From Methanoculleus sp. UBA303 (GTDB taxonomy: Archaea > Halobacteriota > Methanomicrobia > Methanomicrobiales > Methanoculleaceae): 39,605 nucleotides of DNA. The notes beneath the pieces are model-generated. The model saw nothing but the letters and a program-made list of their open reading frames with translations. It was not told where the DNA came from and did no database searches. The stretch lies in the NCBI GenBank assembly GCA_002501655.1, contig DANY01000001.1:1-39605 (forward strand), in the 5' to 3' direction. The stretch's first letter is position 1. The number at the start of each line of letters is the position of its first letter. Positions 25,492-33,645 of the stretch are shown one piece after another. The translations under genes and the position numbers were made by a program.

Positions 25492-26754
25492 ATGGTTCAG
25501 ATCTATCGTTTCGCGGCGGTCCGTCCAGAGCGGCGGTACTCCGAAAAAATTCCTTCCGTGCCGTACGATGTGGTGACGGCAGAGGAGGCCCGGGAGTGCA
25601 TCGAGAAGAATCCCCTGAGTTTCCTGCGGGTCAGCCGGCCCGATGCCGAGCTCCCCGACATTCCTCCGCACGACGACCGGGTCTACGAGCGGGCGCGGGA
25701 GGTCTTCGACAGCATGCTCGCGGACGGCCAGTTGCAACGGGATCCGGAACCCGGGATGTACGTCTACCGGGCCGTCCAGGACGGCGAAGAGTTCATTGGG
25801 CTGGTCTGCTGCGTGGCGACGGAGGACTACGAGAACCGGCAGATCCGGCGGCACGAGCTCACGCGGTACGACAAGGAAGAGGACCGGACCCGGCACATCG
25901 ACGCGGTGGGGGCGAACACCGGCCTCGTCTTCCTGCTCTACCGCGACCCTGGAGAGATCTTCTCCTGCACCCATTCCCTCATCGACGGAACGGAACCTGA
26001 CGGGAGCACCACGACCGGCTCGGGAGTACTCCACCAGGTTTACCGGGTCACCGATGAGGCAGTCCTCTCCCGTCTCGAGGACCTCTTTTCAGCCGTGCCG
26101 GAGACCTACATCGCAGACGGCCACCACCGGGCCAAGTCGGCGGTGAACGTGGCAGAGCGGCGCCGAAGCGATGGGAGGTTCACCGAGGAGGCAGGGAAGT
26201 TCATGGTGGTCCTCTTCGCCCACGACCGGGTCCGCATCCACGGCTACAGCAGGCTTGTTTCGGATCTCGGCAACTTCACCCTCCCGGGGTTCATCGACGC
26301 GCTCTTAACAGCAGGCTGGAATGTCCGGCCCTACGGGAAGGTCGACGCTGCAGATTACCAGATCCCGCCGCTCGCGACCGGAGAGGACCCGGTCCATGTC
26401 ATGCACTTCTACCTGGAGAAGACCTGGTACGAGGTCTCCCGGCCGGTCAGAGACTCCGCCGACCTGATAGGGTCGCTGGACGTATCGGTGCTGCAGAAGG
26501 AGGTGCTCGAAGGAATGCTTGGTATCTCCGACCCCCGGGGCGATCCCAGGCTCAACTACATGGGCGGGGCAAAACCGCTCTCCGGACTCGAGCGGCTCGT
26601 CGACTCCGGCGAGTACGCCCTCGCAGTGGCCATGCAGCCGGTGAAGGTCGAGACGGTGCTCGCGATCGCGGACGCGGACGGCGTCATGCCCCCGAAATCC
26701 ACCTGGTTCGAGCCGAAGCTCCTCTCGGGGCTTGTCATCCACACCATCAACTGA
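25492..26754 (+). CDS. DUF1015 family protein
   Basis: A 420-residue soluble protein spanning the whole DUF1015 family: YRFAAVRPERRY, SVPYDVVTAEEARE, NPLSFLRVSRPDAE, later VYRVTDEAV, YIADGHHRAKSA (about residues 206-217, the most conserved segment) and C-terminal MPPKSTWFEPKLLSGLVIHT. The HH-containing motif and TWFEPK tail are hallmarks, but I know no secure function; relatives in bacteria often sit near serine biosynthesis genes. ATG 25492 is chosen over an upstream GTG (25447) because a TATA-like AAAATAG lies 28-30 nt before it and the family starts there. Confidence 0.88.
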   Translation: MVQIYRFAAVRPERRYSEKIPSVPYDVVTAEEARECIEKNPLSFLRVSRPDAELPDIPPHDDRVYERAREVFDSMLADGQLQRDPEPGMYVYRAVQDGEEFIGLVCCVATEDYENRQIRRHELTRYDKEEDRTRHIDAVGANTGLVFLLYRDPGEIFSCTHSLIDGTEPDGSTTTGSGVLHQVYRVTDEAVLSRLEDLFSAVPETYIADGHHRAKSAVNVAERRRSDGRFTEEAGKFMVVLFAHDRVRIHGYSRLVSDLGNFTLPGFIDALLTAGWNVRPYGKVDAADYQIPPLATGEDPVHVMHFYLEKTWYEVSRPVRDSADLIGSLDVSVLQKEVLEGMLGISDPRGDPRLNYMGGAKPLSGLERLVDSGEYALAVAMQPVKVETVLAIADADGVMPPKSTWFEPKLLSGLVIHTIN

Positions 26755-26803
26755 AAAATCCATATCACCACATTTAACTCTTTTTCTGCCCGATCACCTC
26801 TTC

Positions 26804-27676
26804 ATGATAACGATTGCTCTCCCGAAGGGAAGCCTTGAAGCGCAGACGCTCCAGCTCTTCAAGGAGGCCGACCTCGAGGTCAGGCGGACCGACCGCGACT
26901 ACAACCCCCGCATCAACGATTCAAGGATCGGGAAGGTGAAGATCCTCCGGCCGCAGGAGATCCCGCTCTACGTCCAGATGGGCTACTTCGACCTCGGGAT
27001 ATCGGGGCTTGACTGGGTGCAGGAGAGCGGCGCCGACGTCGCGGAGATCGCAAACCTCTCCTACAGCAAGACCGGCGACGGGAACGTGAAGATCGTGGTT
27101 GCGGTCCACCGCGACGAGCCTATCGAGAGCGTCGCCGCCATCCGGCCGGGCAGCCGGGTGACGACCGAGTATCCCCGGATCACGGAGCAGTTTTTTAAGG
27201 AGATCGGAGTTCCTGTCAGGCTCTTTGCCTCCTATGGGGCTTCGGAGGCAAAGGTGCCCGACCTGATGGACGTCGTCGTCGACCTCACTGAGACGGGGAG
27301 CACGCTCAAGAAGAACGGGTTAAAGATCGTCGGCCAGATCATGGAGTCGCACACCGCACTCCTCGCAAACCACGAGTCCCTCCGGGATCCGGAGAAGCGC
27401 CGGGAGATCGAGGAGATCACGACCCTCCTCCTCGGGGTGATCGAGGCGCGCCACCAGGTGCTCCTGACGATGAACGTGCCGTCGGCGGCGCTCGACCGCG
27501 TCATCGAGGCCCTCCCCGCGATGAAGAAGCCCACCGTCAGCAGGCTGCACGGCATCGATTACTTCAGTATCCAGACGGTTGTGCAGAAGGGGCTTGTCAA
27601 CGGTCTCATCCCGCACCTGAAGGCGGCAGGCGCCGAGGATATCCTTGAGATCCCGATAGCAAAAATAGTGCGGTGA
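26804..27676 (+). CDS. hisG: ATP phosphoribosyltransferase, long form
   Basis: First step of histidine synthesis: joins ATP and PRPP. The 290-residue long form starts with ITIALPKGSLEAQTLQLF and has MGYFDLGISGLDWVQESGAD. The PRPP-binding segment is VVDLTETGSTLKKNGLK (about residues 160-176). A C-terminal PII-like regulatory domain (about 212-290), which binds histidine for feedback inhibition, includes MNVPSAALDRVIEALPAMKK. The in-frame ORF opens at 26732 inside the preceding gene, but ATG 26804 gives the family start. No other his gene is nearby. TATA-like CATTTAAC lies about 30 nt upstream. Confidence 0.95.
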   Translation: MITIALPKGSLEAQTLQLFKEADLEVRRTDRDYNPRINDSRIGKVKILRPQEIPLYVQMGYFDLGISGLDWVQESGADVAEIANLSYSKTGDGNVKIVVAVHRDEPIESVAAIRPGSRVTTEYPRITEQFFKEIGVPVRLFASYGASEAKVPDLMDVVVDLTETGSTLKKNGLKIVGQIMESHTALLANHESLRDPEKRREIEEITTLLLGVIEARHQVLLTMNVPSAALDRVIEALPAMKKPTVSRLHGIDYFSIQTVVQKGLVNGLIPHLKAAGAEDILEIPIAKIVR

Positions 27677-27688
27677 GGGGGACCAGCC

Positions 27689-28330
27689 TTACCAGCGCCG
27701 GGAGTACCCCTTCGAGCAGGCACGGCAGACAAGCTTGCCTTCCTCGACCCGGACCCGGGACTCGGCGGTCAGCTCGCCGCATTTTGCGCACGGCACCGAC
27801 CGGAATATCCGGGCCCGCTCCGGTATCTCGACGTCGACCTCCCGGATGGTGAAGAGGGTCTCGGCGGGGAGGTCGAGGATCGCCTCGACGAGCCGGTCCG
27901 TCCGCCTCCGGTACTCGGCCCATTCCTCGTCGGGGACCCGGGCCTGCATGACCCGTGCCCGGAGCGAGGCAAGACCGGGGTCGAGCGAGTCGGTGTCAAA
28001 CGACGGGTTCCCCGTGATCCGGACTGCGTCGCCGGTCAGGCGGTTGATGAACGTGAAGGCGTGCTTGCCGTAGTTCTTAAAGAAGAGGTTTCCCTTCCCG
28101 ACGGTGCATCCTGTCAGGACCTGAATGGCATCGACGCCGCAGGCGTCGGTCTCGGCGATGGTGACGAGCTCCTCGTCCTCGGCCCGGCCGGTGCGGAGCC
28201 GCTCGAGGGCGGTCTCGGCCGCCCGGTATCCCAGCGCAAGGCCGGGACAGACGTGGCCGTGGAAGGCGGCCGCTTCAGCGAACCGGCCGTGTGCTTCTCC
28301 CGGCGTGCCGGGGGGTGTGGTAGTACACAT
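27689..28330 (-). CDS. FmdE-family protein with C-terminal zinc ribbon
   Basis: A 213-residue protein. The FmdE domain (about residues 15-150) has the signature FHGHVCPGLALGYRAAE, then ETDACGVDAIQVLTGCTVGKGNL and NYGKHAFTFINR. The C-terminus is a two-pair zinc ribbon (CAKCGE, CRAC) at about residues 180-207. FmdE is associated with molybdenum formylmethanofuran dehydrogenase, the first enzyme of methanogenesis from CO2. Stand-alone paralogues like this occur in several copies and their roles are largely unknown; the Cys/His set suggests a metal or cofactor-handling function. No fmd/fwd catalytic genes lie nearby. Confidence 0.9.
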   Translation of the reverse strand: MCTTTPPGTPGEAHGRFAEAAAFHGHVCPGLALGYRAAETALERLRTGRAEDEELVTIAETDACGVDAIQVLTGCTVGKGNLFFKNYGKHAFTFINRLTGDAVRITGNPSFDTDSLDPGLASLRARVMQARVPDEEWAEYRRRTDRLVEAILDLPAETLFTIREVDVEIPERARIFRSVPCAKCGELTAESRVRVEEGKLVCRACSKGYSRRW

Positions 28331-28387
28331 GTGCTTACCTTGTATGAGATGTTGTTACCAACGGAGGGATATAGGTTATGATACTGT

Positions 28388-28451
28388 GCCGGGGCTCGCG
28401 GGCCGGGGCTCGGGGTATATAAAGACCGGGGTGGCCGGGGCTCGCGGGCCG
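28388..28451 (+). repeat. Two 18-bp direct repeats around a TATA box
   Basis: An identical 18-bp GC-rich sequence starting GCCGGGGCTCGC occurs at 28388-28405 and 28434-28451. Between the copies is GGTATATAAAGACC (28413-28426), a convincing plus-strand TATA element predicting initiation near 28445. Downstream, GTACCCGG (28453-28460) and CCGGGTAC (28477-28484) form an 8-bp stem. The next gene starts 95 bp further on and has its own TATA box, so this may be a regulated second promoter or start a small RNA. Confidence 0.45.
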
Positions 28452-28578
28452 CGTACCCGGTGAAATGTTTTTGCCGCCGGGTACCTGCACGTTTCCAGTA
28501 TCCAGCACGGACGGCAAATTTTTGAATCTGCCAGAGAGGTGGTTATTTATATCCCTTCGTGTATAATGACTGCCTTAC

Positions 28579-29142
28579 ATGAGATCCTCCGGAAGCGTCC
28601 CGGCCCTGGTTGCCGCAGTCTGTATCCTCTGCACCGCGTGCGGTTGTCTTGGCGCATCTCCGGCGCCGACCGGCGGCGGCATCACCCCCATCGACCTGCC
28701 GGAACCGCCGGAGGCATACACGCTCTCCGGGGCTCTCAGCGAACTTGAACTCCTTGAGGCCGAAGGGGGCCTGAACGTCACCGGCACATCGGTGCACCAG
28801 GTGCTCGGGACCGGCGTCGATCTCGACGGTCGGGCCGCCTCCTGGGCCCTCGGCCTCCGGGACGGTGAGGAGGTCCGGTGGCTGACCTTCGGTCTTGCGG
28901 GCTGGAAGGAGATCTCGCTTCCGGCCCCCCTGCCCGCGGAGGAGGTGAACGTCACCGGCGTCCTCTCGCCCGAAGACCTTCTTCGCGGCCAAGAGGAGGT
29001 CCTCCGGCCCGTGATGGAGCGGCTCGGTGCCGATACGGTTGATATCGCGCTCGCGGAGGGGGTCTACAGTGTCACCGCCCGAACGGATGCCGGGATGGAG
29101 ACCCTCGCGTTCCGGGCGGATACCGGGGAGGTGGTCGTATAG
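28579..29142 (+). CDS. Predicted secreted lipoprotein-like protein, unknown function
   Basis: A 187-residue protein with an N-terminal signal (RSSGSVPALVAAVCILCTAC) ending in a Cys-rich lipobox-like stretch (TACGCLG). The rest is acidic and soluble with sequons (NVT twice) for N-glycosylation. I do not recognise the family. It begins the pilin-like gene run: the next gene starts 20 bp after its stop, and a TATA box (TTATTTATAT, 28543-28552) lies about 30 nt before ATG. It is probably exported and may act with the downstream surface proteins. Confidence 0.7.
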   Translation: MRSSGSVPALVAAVCILCTACGCLGASPAPTGGGITPIDLPEPPEAYTLSGALSELELLEAEGGLNVTGTSVHQVLGTGVDLDGRAASWALGLRDGEEVRWLTFGLAGWKEISLPAPLPAEEVNVTGVLSPEDLLRGQEEVLRPVMERLGADTVDIALAEGVYSVTARTDAGMETLAFRADTGEVVV

Positions 29143-29162
29143 GTCCGGCGGCCGATGACGGG

Positions 29163-30251
29163 GTGCTGTCGCTTGACTTCCTCGCGGGGTTCACGATCTT
29201 CATGCTCGCCCTGATCATGGTGGTGAGCATGGTGCCGGGGCTCCTCGCGGGCCTCCAGAGCAGCGGCATCGATTATGACGCAGTCGCCTACCGGACGGGG
29301 GTGATCCTGGTGGAGGACCCGGGGTGGCCGGTCTATCCCTCGTGGGAGCTGTACGGCAAAGCCCAGAAAGACGAGATTCAGCGAATGGGGCTTGCGGTCT
29401 CGAAGGATACGCCGAATGTTCTTCTCTCGACGAAGGTTGAGAGGTTTTTTGAGAATACGTCCAAAGAAGACCAAGACCCATTTTTCACGCCTGAAGATTA
29501 CCGCAGCAAGGTGATCTTCGGCGACATCCCCTACTCCTATAACTTTTCGCTCAATATTTCGCATTCTGACGGCACTTACGGGCTCAAGCAGGCCGGCGAC
29601 CCCCTCCCCCCCGGCTACGGTTACATCCGCCGGGTGGTGAAGATCAAGGAGCCGAGCGTGGCGGAGATCGATGGCAGTTCCAGGCCGGAGTACATCATAT
29701 CGAACCCATCGGCCCCCGAATGGCAGACCTCTACCGCAAGGAACTTTACCGTCCGGCTCAACTTCAGCCAGCTGCTGGACCCGTCCGTCAGCCCGGCCTA
29801 CCGGATCGATCCGAGAACCGAGCCGGTGAATGTCACGATCACCAATTTTGAGGCGTACCTTAACATAACCGAACCATCCATGGACGCGACGCTCCACAAC
29901 GTCACTTTCCTGAAGATGGACCCGACAAGGCCAAACCCGCGGTTCACCCGCATCCCTTTCTCGTACGATACGATCGACCCAAACCTCTACACCTTGCACG
30001 TCAACGGCACTTCGGATCTGCACTCGCTCCAACCGGACGTGCCGGTCAAATCCAGCATCTCGCTGGTCCTGAAACCGGCAGCCACCTCGCTCTTCACCCT
30101 TGATCAGAACAGCATCCTGGATATTCGGTTTAACTTCGACCATGACCCTCCACAAACCAACATCACCGGCACCCACCTGTATGACTACAATCCGGTAAAC
30201 ATCACCCACCCGCCCCTGAAGACCGCTGTCCTGGAGGTCGCCATATGGTGA
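29163..30251 (+). CDS. Pilin-like membrane-anchored surface protein, unknown function
   Basis: A 362-residue protein whose N-terminus is a single long hydrophobic helix (LSLDFLAGFTIFMLALIMVV) followed by a large extracellular domain with many N-glycosylation sequons (NIS, NFT, NVT, NIT and others). The helix is preceded in frame by A-A-D-D-G codons, the kind of acidic-Gly leader seen in archaeal prepilin-like proteins. No ATG lies there, so GTG 29163 is the first usual start and the true start is uncertain. The downstream gene overlaps by seven bases. It is the largest member of the cluster, possibly a tip or adhesive subunit (inference). Confidence 0.7.
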   Translation: MLSLDFLAGFTIFMLALIMVVSMVPGLLAGLQSSGIDYDAVAYRTGVILVEDPGWPVYPSWELYGKAQKDEIQRMGLAVSKDTPNVLLSTKVERFFENTSKEDQDPFFTPEDYRSKVIFGDIPYSYNFSLNISHSDGTYGLKQAGDPLPPGYGYIRRVVKIKEPSVAEIDGSSRPEYIISNPSAPEWQTSTARNFTVRLNFSQLLDPSVSPAYRIDPRTEPVNVTITNFEAYLNITEPSMDATLHNVTFLKMDPTRPNPRFTRIPFSYDTIDPNLYTLHVNGTSDLHSLQPDVPVKSSISLVLKPAATSLFTLDQNSILDIRFNFDHDPPQTNITGTHLYDYNPVNITHPPLKTAVLEVAIW

Positions 30252-30745
30252 ACGATGCGGGGCAGCTCTACACGATGGAGGGTGTCGCGGCCGGGATCAT
30301 CATGCTGCTCACCGCATACATTGTCGTCAGCACGACGAGCGTCTACACTACAGGGGATACGCACATCCCGGATATGCAGCTTGAGCAGCTCGGGAGCGAC
30401 GTGCTCGCGATGATGGATACGCCGGATACTAATGGCATGAAGAGCGCTCTGGAGATTTTTGTCAACACGGGCAATAGCACTGATTTCAACAACACGTTCC
30501 TGAGCTGTTGCAACGCAACGACGAGTGGTAAACCCGATAACCTGCACATGAGTGCAAACGTCACCTACCGGGATGCGAATACAAATGTGATTACAGAACA
30601 TCTGTTTGTTGCACCCGACAACACCTGGACTGGGAGAGAGTCCGCCGTGCGGGTGACGCGGTGGGTGCAGCTGCCGTCGGGAAGCCCCAATTATGGATCA
30701 AGGGCCCAAGTCGTCCTCGTGGAGGTGCTCTTATGGCGTGCATGA
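30245..30745 (+). CDS. Pilin-like protein, haloarchaeal/methanogen surface family
   Basis: A 166-residue protein with a type IV pilin-like N-terminus: short leader MVNDAG followed by Gln and a hydrophobic helix (QLYTMEGVAAGIIMLLTAYI). In archaeal prepilins the peptidase cuts at Gly-Gln, so cleavage after AG is plausible. The remainder is extracellular, with sequons and a Cys pair (LSCCNAT). It overlaps the preceding gene by seven bases and is followed by the next with overlap or a few bases. Similar small proteins occur in matching operons in haloarchaea. Its role is unknown; assembly into a pilus or pseudopilus is inferred. Confidence 0.75.
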   Translation: MVNDAGQLYTMEGVAAGIIMLLTAYIVVSTTSVYTTGDTHIPDMQLEQLGSDVLAMMDTPDTNGMKSALEIFVNTGNSTDFNNTFLSCCNATTSGKPDNLHMSANVTYRDANTNVITEHLFVAPDNTWTGRESAVRVTRWVQLPSGSPNYGSRAQVVLVEVLLWRA

Positions 30746-31098
30746 ACGAAGAAGGCCAGTGGATCGTGCTGATGGGGCTCCTGGTCGCCGTGGCGCTGTT
30801 CTTCCTCGCGCTGATCATCAACCAGTCGGCGCTCGTCGGGCAGACGACCGCGGAAGGGGTGCTCGAGTTCCCGAAGAACGATATCAGGGACCTGCGATCG
30901 GCAATATTCGACTATGTCGACACAGAGCTCCCCGATGGCGTAAAGGAGGATATTATCGCGATATCCCTCGAACGGAAGAACGCCGTGGTTAATTTCACGG
31001 TCAATCAAAAGATGGACGTTTCCGGCCGCTGGCTCCACCCGGTGACCATCCACTACAACAACGGGGTGACGGTGTACAATGAGACCGTGTATTACTGA
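30733..31098 (+). CDS. Small pilin-like membrane protein
   Basis: A 121-residue protein with leader MNEEG then QWIVLMGLLVAVALFFLALI as the hydrophobic helix. The extracellular remainder has NFT and NET sequons. Two starts compete: ATG 30733 has a strong GGAGGTG five bases upstream; ATG 30742 would overlap the previous stop as ATGA and yield the cleaner prepilin leader MNEEGQ. The Shine-Dalgarno spacing favours 30733. It belongs to the coupled pilin-like run. Confidence 0.75.
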   Translation: MACMNEEGQWIVLMGLLVAVALFFLALIINQSALVGQTTAEGVLEFPKNDIRDLRSAIFDYVDTELPDGVKEDIIAISLERKNAVVNFTVNQKMDVSGRWLHPVTIHYNNGVTVYNETVYY

Positions 31099-31102
31099 AC
31101 CG

Positions 31103-31540
31103 ATGAACGAGGAGGGCGTCACCCGGCTTATGGAGTACATCATCATCACCGGCGTGCTCCTCCTGCTGATGATCGTCATGATGTTCTCCGTCAACGCCTC
31201 GATCATGGAGGGGCCGGCAAACAAGCTCCGCTACCACGCCTTCGTGGATATCGGCAACGGCATCAGCACCCGGATCGTGGACCTCTACGTGATCGCGCCC
31301 GGCAACGGGACCATCGAGACGAAGTTCGACATCCCCGACGACGTCGCCGGGAGGGGCTACTTCGTGGACGTAGACGTGGAGAAGAAAGGCGCGAGCCAGA
31401 CAATCCAGGTGCAGAGCGGCAGCATCAAGAGCACGATCGCCATCGCCGGCATCGGGGCGACAAGGGGTGTCGTTGGCAACACCACCGGCGCGGGATGGAA
31501 CATGATCCAGTATGACTCAAAGGGGTTTTCAGGAGGATGA
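31103..31540 (+). CDS. Small pilin-like membrane protein
   Basis: A 145-residue protein beginning MNEEGVTRLMEYIIITGVLL, that is an acidic-Gly leader followed by a long hydrophobic helix, then a beta-rich extracellular domain (VDLYVIAPGNGTIETKFDIP and IAGIGATRGVVGN). It starts four bases after the previous stop; an upstream in-frame GTG/ATG (31079) would overlap the previous gene. Function is unknown; its N-terminus parallels the preceding gene's MNEEG leader, suggesting both are processed by the same peptidase. Confidence 0.72.
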   Translation: MNEEGVTRLMEYIIITGVLLLLMIVMMFSVNASIMEGPANKLRYHAFVDIGNGISTRIVDLYVIAPGNGTIETKFDIPDDVAGRGYFVDVDVEKKGASQTIQVQSGSIKSTIAIAGIGATRGVVGNTTGAGWNMIQYDSKGFSGG

Positions 31541-31545
31541 CGGTC

Positions 31546-32298
31546 ATGAAGATGAATGAAAAGGCAGTCTCCGAGGCGATCGGGTTCATCCTGATCCTCG
31601 GGATCGTCATCAGCGGCATCGGCCTCGTTACGCTCTACGGCTACCCGGTGCTCATGAAAGAGCAGAGCAACACCGACGTGAAGAACATGGAGCGGGCGAT
31701 GATCGTCATCCAGAACGACATGAAGAGCCTCTGCTTCAAGAACGTGCCCTACAAGGAGTCAACACTGCAGGTCAGCGGGGGGACGCTGGAGGTGATCGGT
31801 TCTACAGTAGGGGCCAAGCCAGAGTTTGAGATATCCGGTGCCGGTTTTAATACCATAACGTTCCACCCTGGCGCCCTGATCTACCGGTCCGACCGCGGCA
31901 CCGAGGTGATCACCCTTGAGAACGGCGCGGTGATGACGCGCCAGGAGGATGCAACGGGTTCGGCGATGCTCGCCGAGCCCCGGTGGTTCTATGACGGGCC
32001 CACAGAGACGTTCGTAATCTACCTCATGAACATCACCGCCGAACGGATGGCGAAGTCGGGGATGGCGACGGTGAGGATGAGCCTGGCGAACGCGACTGTA
32101 CACAAACCTACCGACAACGCCGGCGATGTCACAGTGACATACACCAAAGATGAGGATGACGACAACGACCATTCCGTGGCGTGGGAGAACTACCTGACCG
32201 GTTCGCTAAAGATGAGCGGTTCGAGCGGCGCCTATACCCTGTCAGGGGTGAAGAAACTCGTCATAAAAGAGTACGAGATCAAGATCCTCGGCATCTAA
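31546..32298 (+). CDS. Pilin-like protein with archaeal VSEAIGF leader
   Basis: A 250-residue protein starting MKMNEKAVSEAIGFILILGI, the common archaeal pilin-type motif in which cleavage precedes the AVSEAIGF helix. A large extracellular part follows, with an acidic patch near residue 205 (KDEDDDNDH). AGGAGG at 31531-31536 is nine bases before ATG 31546, favouring it over ATG 31537, which directly abuts the ribosome site. It is last in the run; the next gene is on the opposite strand. Confidence 0.8.
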   Translation: MKMNEKAVSEAIGFILILGIVISGIGLVTLYGYPVLMKEQSNTDVKNMERAMIVIQNDMKSLCFKNVPYKESTLQVSGGTLEVIGSTVGAKPEFEISGAGFNTITFHPGALIYRSDRGTEVITLENGAVMTRQEDATGSAMLAEPRWFYDGPTETFVIYLMNITAERMAKSGMATVRMSLANATVHKPTDNAGDVTVTYTKDEDDDNDHSVAWENYLTGSLKMSGSSGAYTLSGVKKLVIKEYEIKILGI

Positions 32299-32392
32299 CC
32301 CCATTTAAACCCGCCGCCCGCGCGGGAGAAGGCAGCCCCCTCCTCTCCCGCCAACAGCCGTGCAGGGAAAACTCTTGTTCAGAAAAAGAATT

Positions 32393-32740
32393 TCAGAGAT
32401 ACCGGTTCTTCCGGAGCCACTCCACCTGGGGTCTCGTGTAGCGGTAGATGATATCGCACTTCTCGTCCTGGAAACTCCAGGGGACGACGACCAGGACATC
32501 TCCTTCCCGTATCCAGACCTTCTTCTTGATCTTGCCCTTGATCCGCCCGGTGCGCGTCACCCCGTCGAAACAGCGGATCCTGATATGGTTTGCCCCGAGC
32601 ATCAATTCAGCGCTACCGAACATCTCCCGGTTCCTCTTGTTCGGCAGGCGCACGCGGATAATCTCCTCTCCCGCTTCCCCCCCTTTGGATTCGGGTTTGC
32701 GCTTTGTAGGATCTGTCAGTTCATCAACCCCATGCTCCAG
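32393..32740 (-). CDS. eif1A: Translation initiation factor aIF1A with unusual start
   Basis: Archaeal homologue of eIF1A/IF1, binding the 30S A site during initiation. The OB-fold is complete: EEIIRVRLPNKRNREMFG, AELMLGANHIRIRCFDG, KGKIKKKVWIREGDVLVV, ending with DIIYRYTRPQVEWLRKNRYL. The first in-frame ATG/GTG/TTG-type codon is GTG 32653, which would delete the first OB strand. Upstream the frame remains coding-like to CTG 32740 (LEHGVDELTDPTKRKPESKG). A TATA box (32764-32772) predicts initiation near 32742, almost exactly at that CTG. A CTG start on a leaderless mRNA, or a sequence error from ATG, would fit. Confidence 0.85.
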   Translation of the reverse strand: MEHGVDELTDPTKRKPESKGGEAGEEIIRVRLPNKRNREMFGSAELMLGANHIRIRCFDGVTRTGRIKGKIKKKVWIREGDVLVVVPWSFQDEKCDIIYRYTRPQVEWLRKNRYL

Positions 32741-32763
32741 AGTATTTGGTCCTTTGTGTGTCC

Positions 32764-32772
32764 AATTTATAC
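32764..32772 (-). promoter_or_regulatory. TATA box of aIF1A
   Basis: GTATAAATT on the minus strand, centred about 27 nt upstream of the proposed CTG start at 32740. Confidence 0.6.
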
Positions 32773-32952
32773 AACTGCTAGTTAATCAAATATTCTCCCG
32801 GGAGGGCGCGGAGGCGACCGCAACGGCCGGCAGTCCCGCCCCGGTTGGCTGTGACGTTCCGAGGACGGAGTCCGGGGGCAGCCACTCTGATCCCGGAGAC
32901 CACCACCGCGACGATTATGTATAATGCCCGGGATCATCATCTCAGCACATCC

Positions 32953-33618
32953 ATGGCATGCCCGGACCCGTCGCGCGGGATCTACCTTACCTACTTCATC
33001 CAGGGGCTTATTCTCCTCGCCGCAGTCTCCACCATCACGGCAGGCGAGTACTTCCTCGGGCTCTCGGCGGGTTTCGCCTTCCTCCTCACGATGGCGCCGT
33101 CCCTCATGACGAGAAACATGCGCCTCTGCCTGCCCTGGGAGGTCAACCTCCTCATCGCCGTCTCCCTCTACCTCCACGTCATGGGCCACGTCGGTGGCTA
33201 CTACGTCACCCTCGCGCCCTATTACGACAAACTGGCCCATCTCGTCTCATCGGCCACCGTCGCGCTCCTCGCCTTCTCTCTCGCGGCCCTCGCCGGGCAC
33301 CGCGGAGACGTCCGCCTGACGAGGCCGGCGTTCGTCGTCTTCATCCTGGTCTCCACGCTGGCGGCGGGGGCGGTATGGGAGATCTACGAGTTTGCGGTCG
33401 ACCAGGTCTTTGGCACGAACCTCCAGCTCGGGAACACCGACACCATGTGGGACCTCATCATGGATCTTGTCGGGGCGGTGATCGTGGCGGGGTTCGCCGC
33501 TATCGCCCTCGGGAGGGCGGAGGAGCATCGATTTGTCCGGCTCTTCGCCGATCCGTCCTCCGGCCCGGAACCGGCCGAGATCATGGGCGACCCGGTCGAT
33601 CTGACTCGCGGTCGCTGA
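32953..33618 (+). CDS. DUF2238/YjdF-like integral membrane protein
   Basis: A 221-residue protein with about five to six membrane helices: YLTYFIQGLILLAAVSTI, FLGLSAGFAFLLTMAPS, VNLLIAVSLYLHVMGHVGGY, LVSSATVALLAFSLAALAG, FVVFILVSTLAAGAVW and LIMDLVGAVIVAGFAAIA. The conserved polar residues typical of DUF2238/YjdF are present (HVMGHVGGYY, YYDKLAHLVSS, WEIYEFAVDQVFGTN, DTMWDLIMDL). Function is unknown. ATG 32953 is preferred because ATGTATAATG (32917-32926) looks like its TATA box; ATG 32917 lies inside it. A strong hairpin follows. Confidence 0.82.
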   Translation: MACPDPSRGIYLTYFIQGLILLAAVSTITAGEYFLGLSAGFAFLLTMAPSLMTRNMRLCLPWEVNLLIAVSLYLHVMGHVGGYYVTLAPYYDKLAHLVSSATVALLAFSLAALAGHRGDVRLTRPAFVVFILVSTLAAGAVWEIYEFAVDQVFGTNLQLGNTDTMWDLIMDLVGAVIVAGFAAIALGRAEEHRFVRLFADPSSGPEPAEIMGDPVDLTRGR

Positions 33619-33619
33619 T

Positions 33620-33637
33620 CTGGCCGGCACCGGCCAG
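33620..33637 (+). terminator. Hairpin terminator
   Basis: A perfect 8-bp stem CTGGCCGG/CCGGCCAG with a 2-nt loop, directly after the stop of the DUF2238-like gene. The following sequence is AT-rich and holds the next promoter. Confidence 0.5.
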
Positions 33638-33645
33638 TCGGATCG

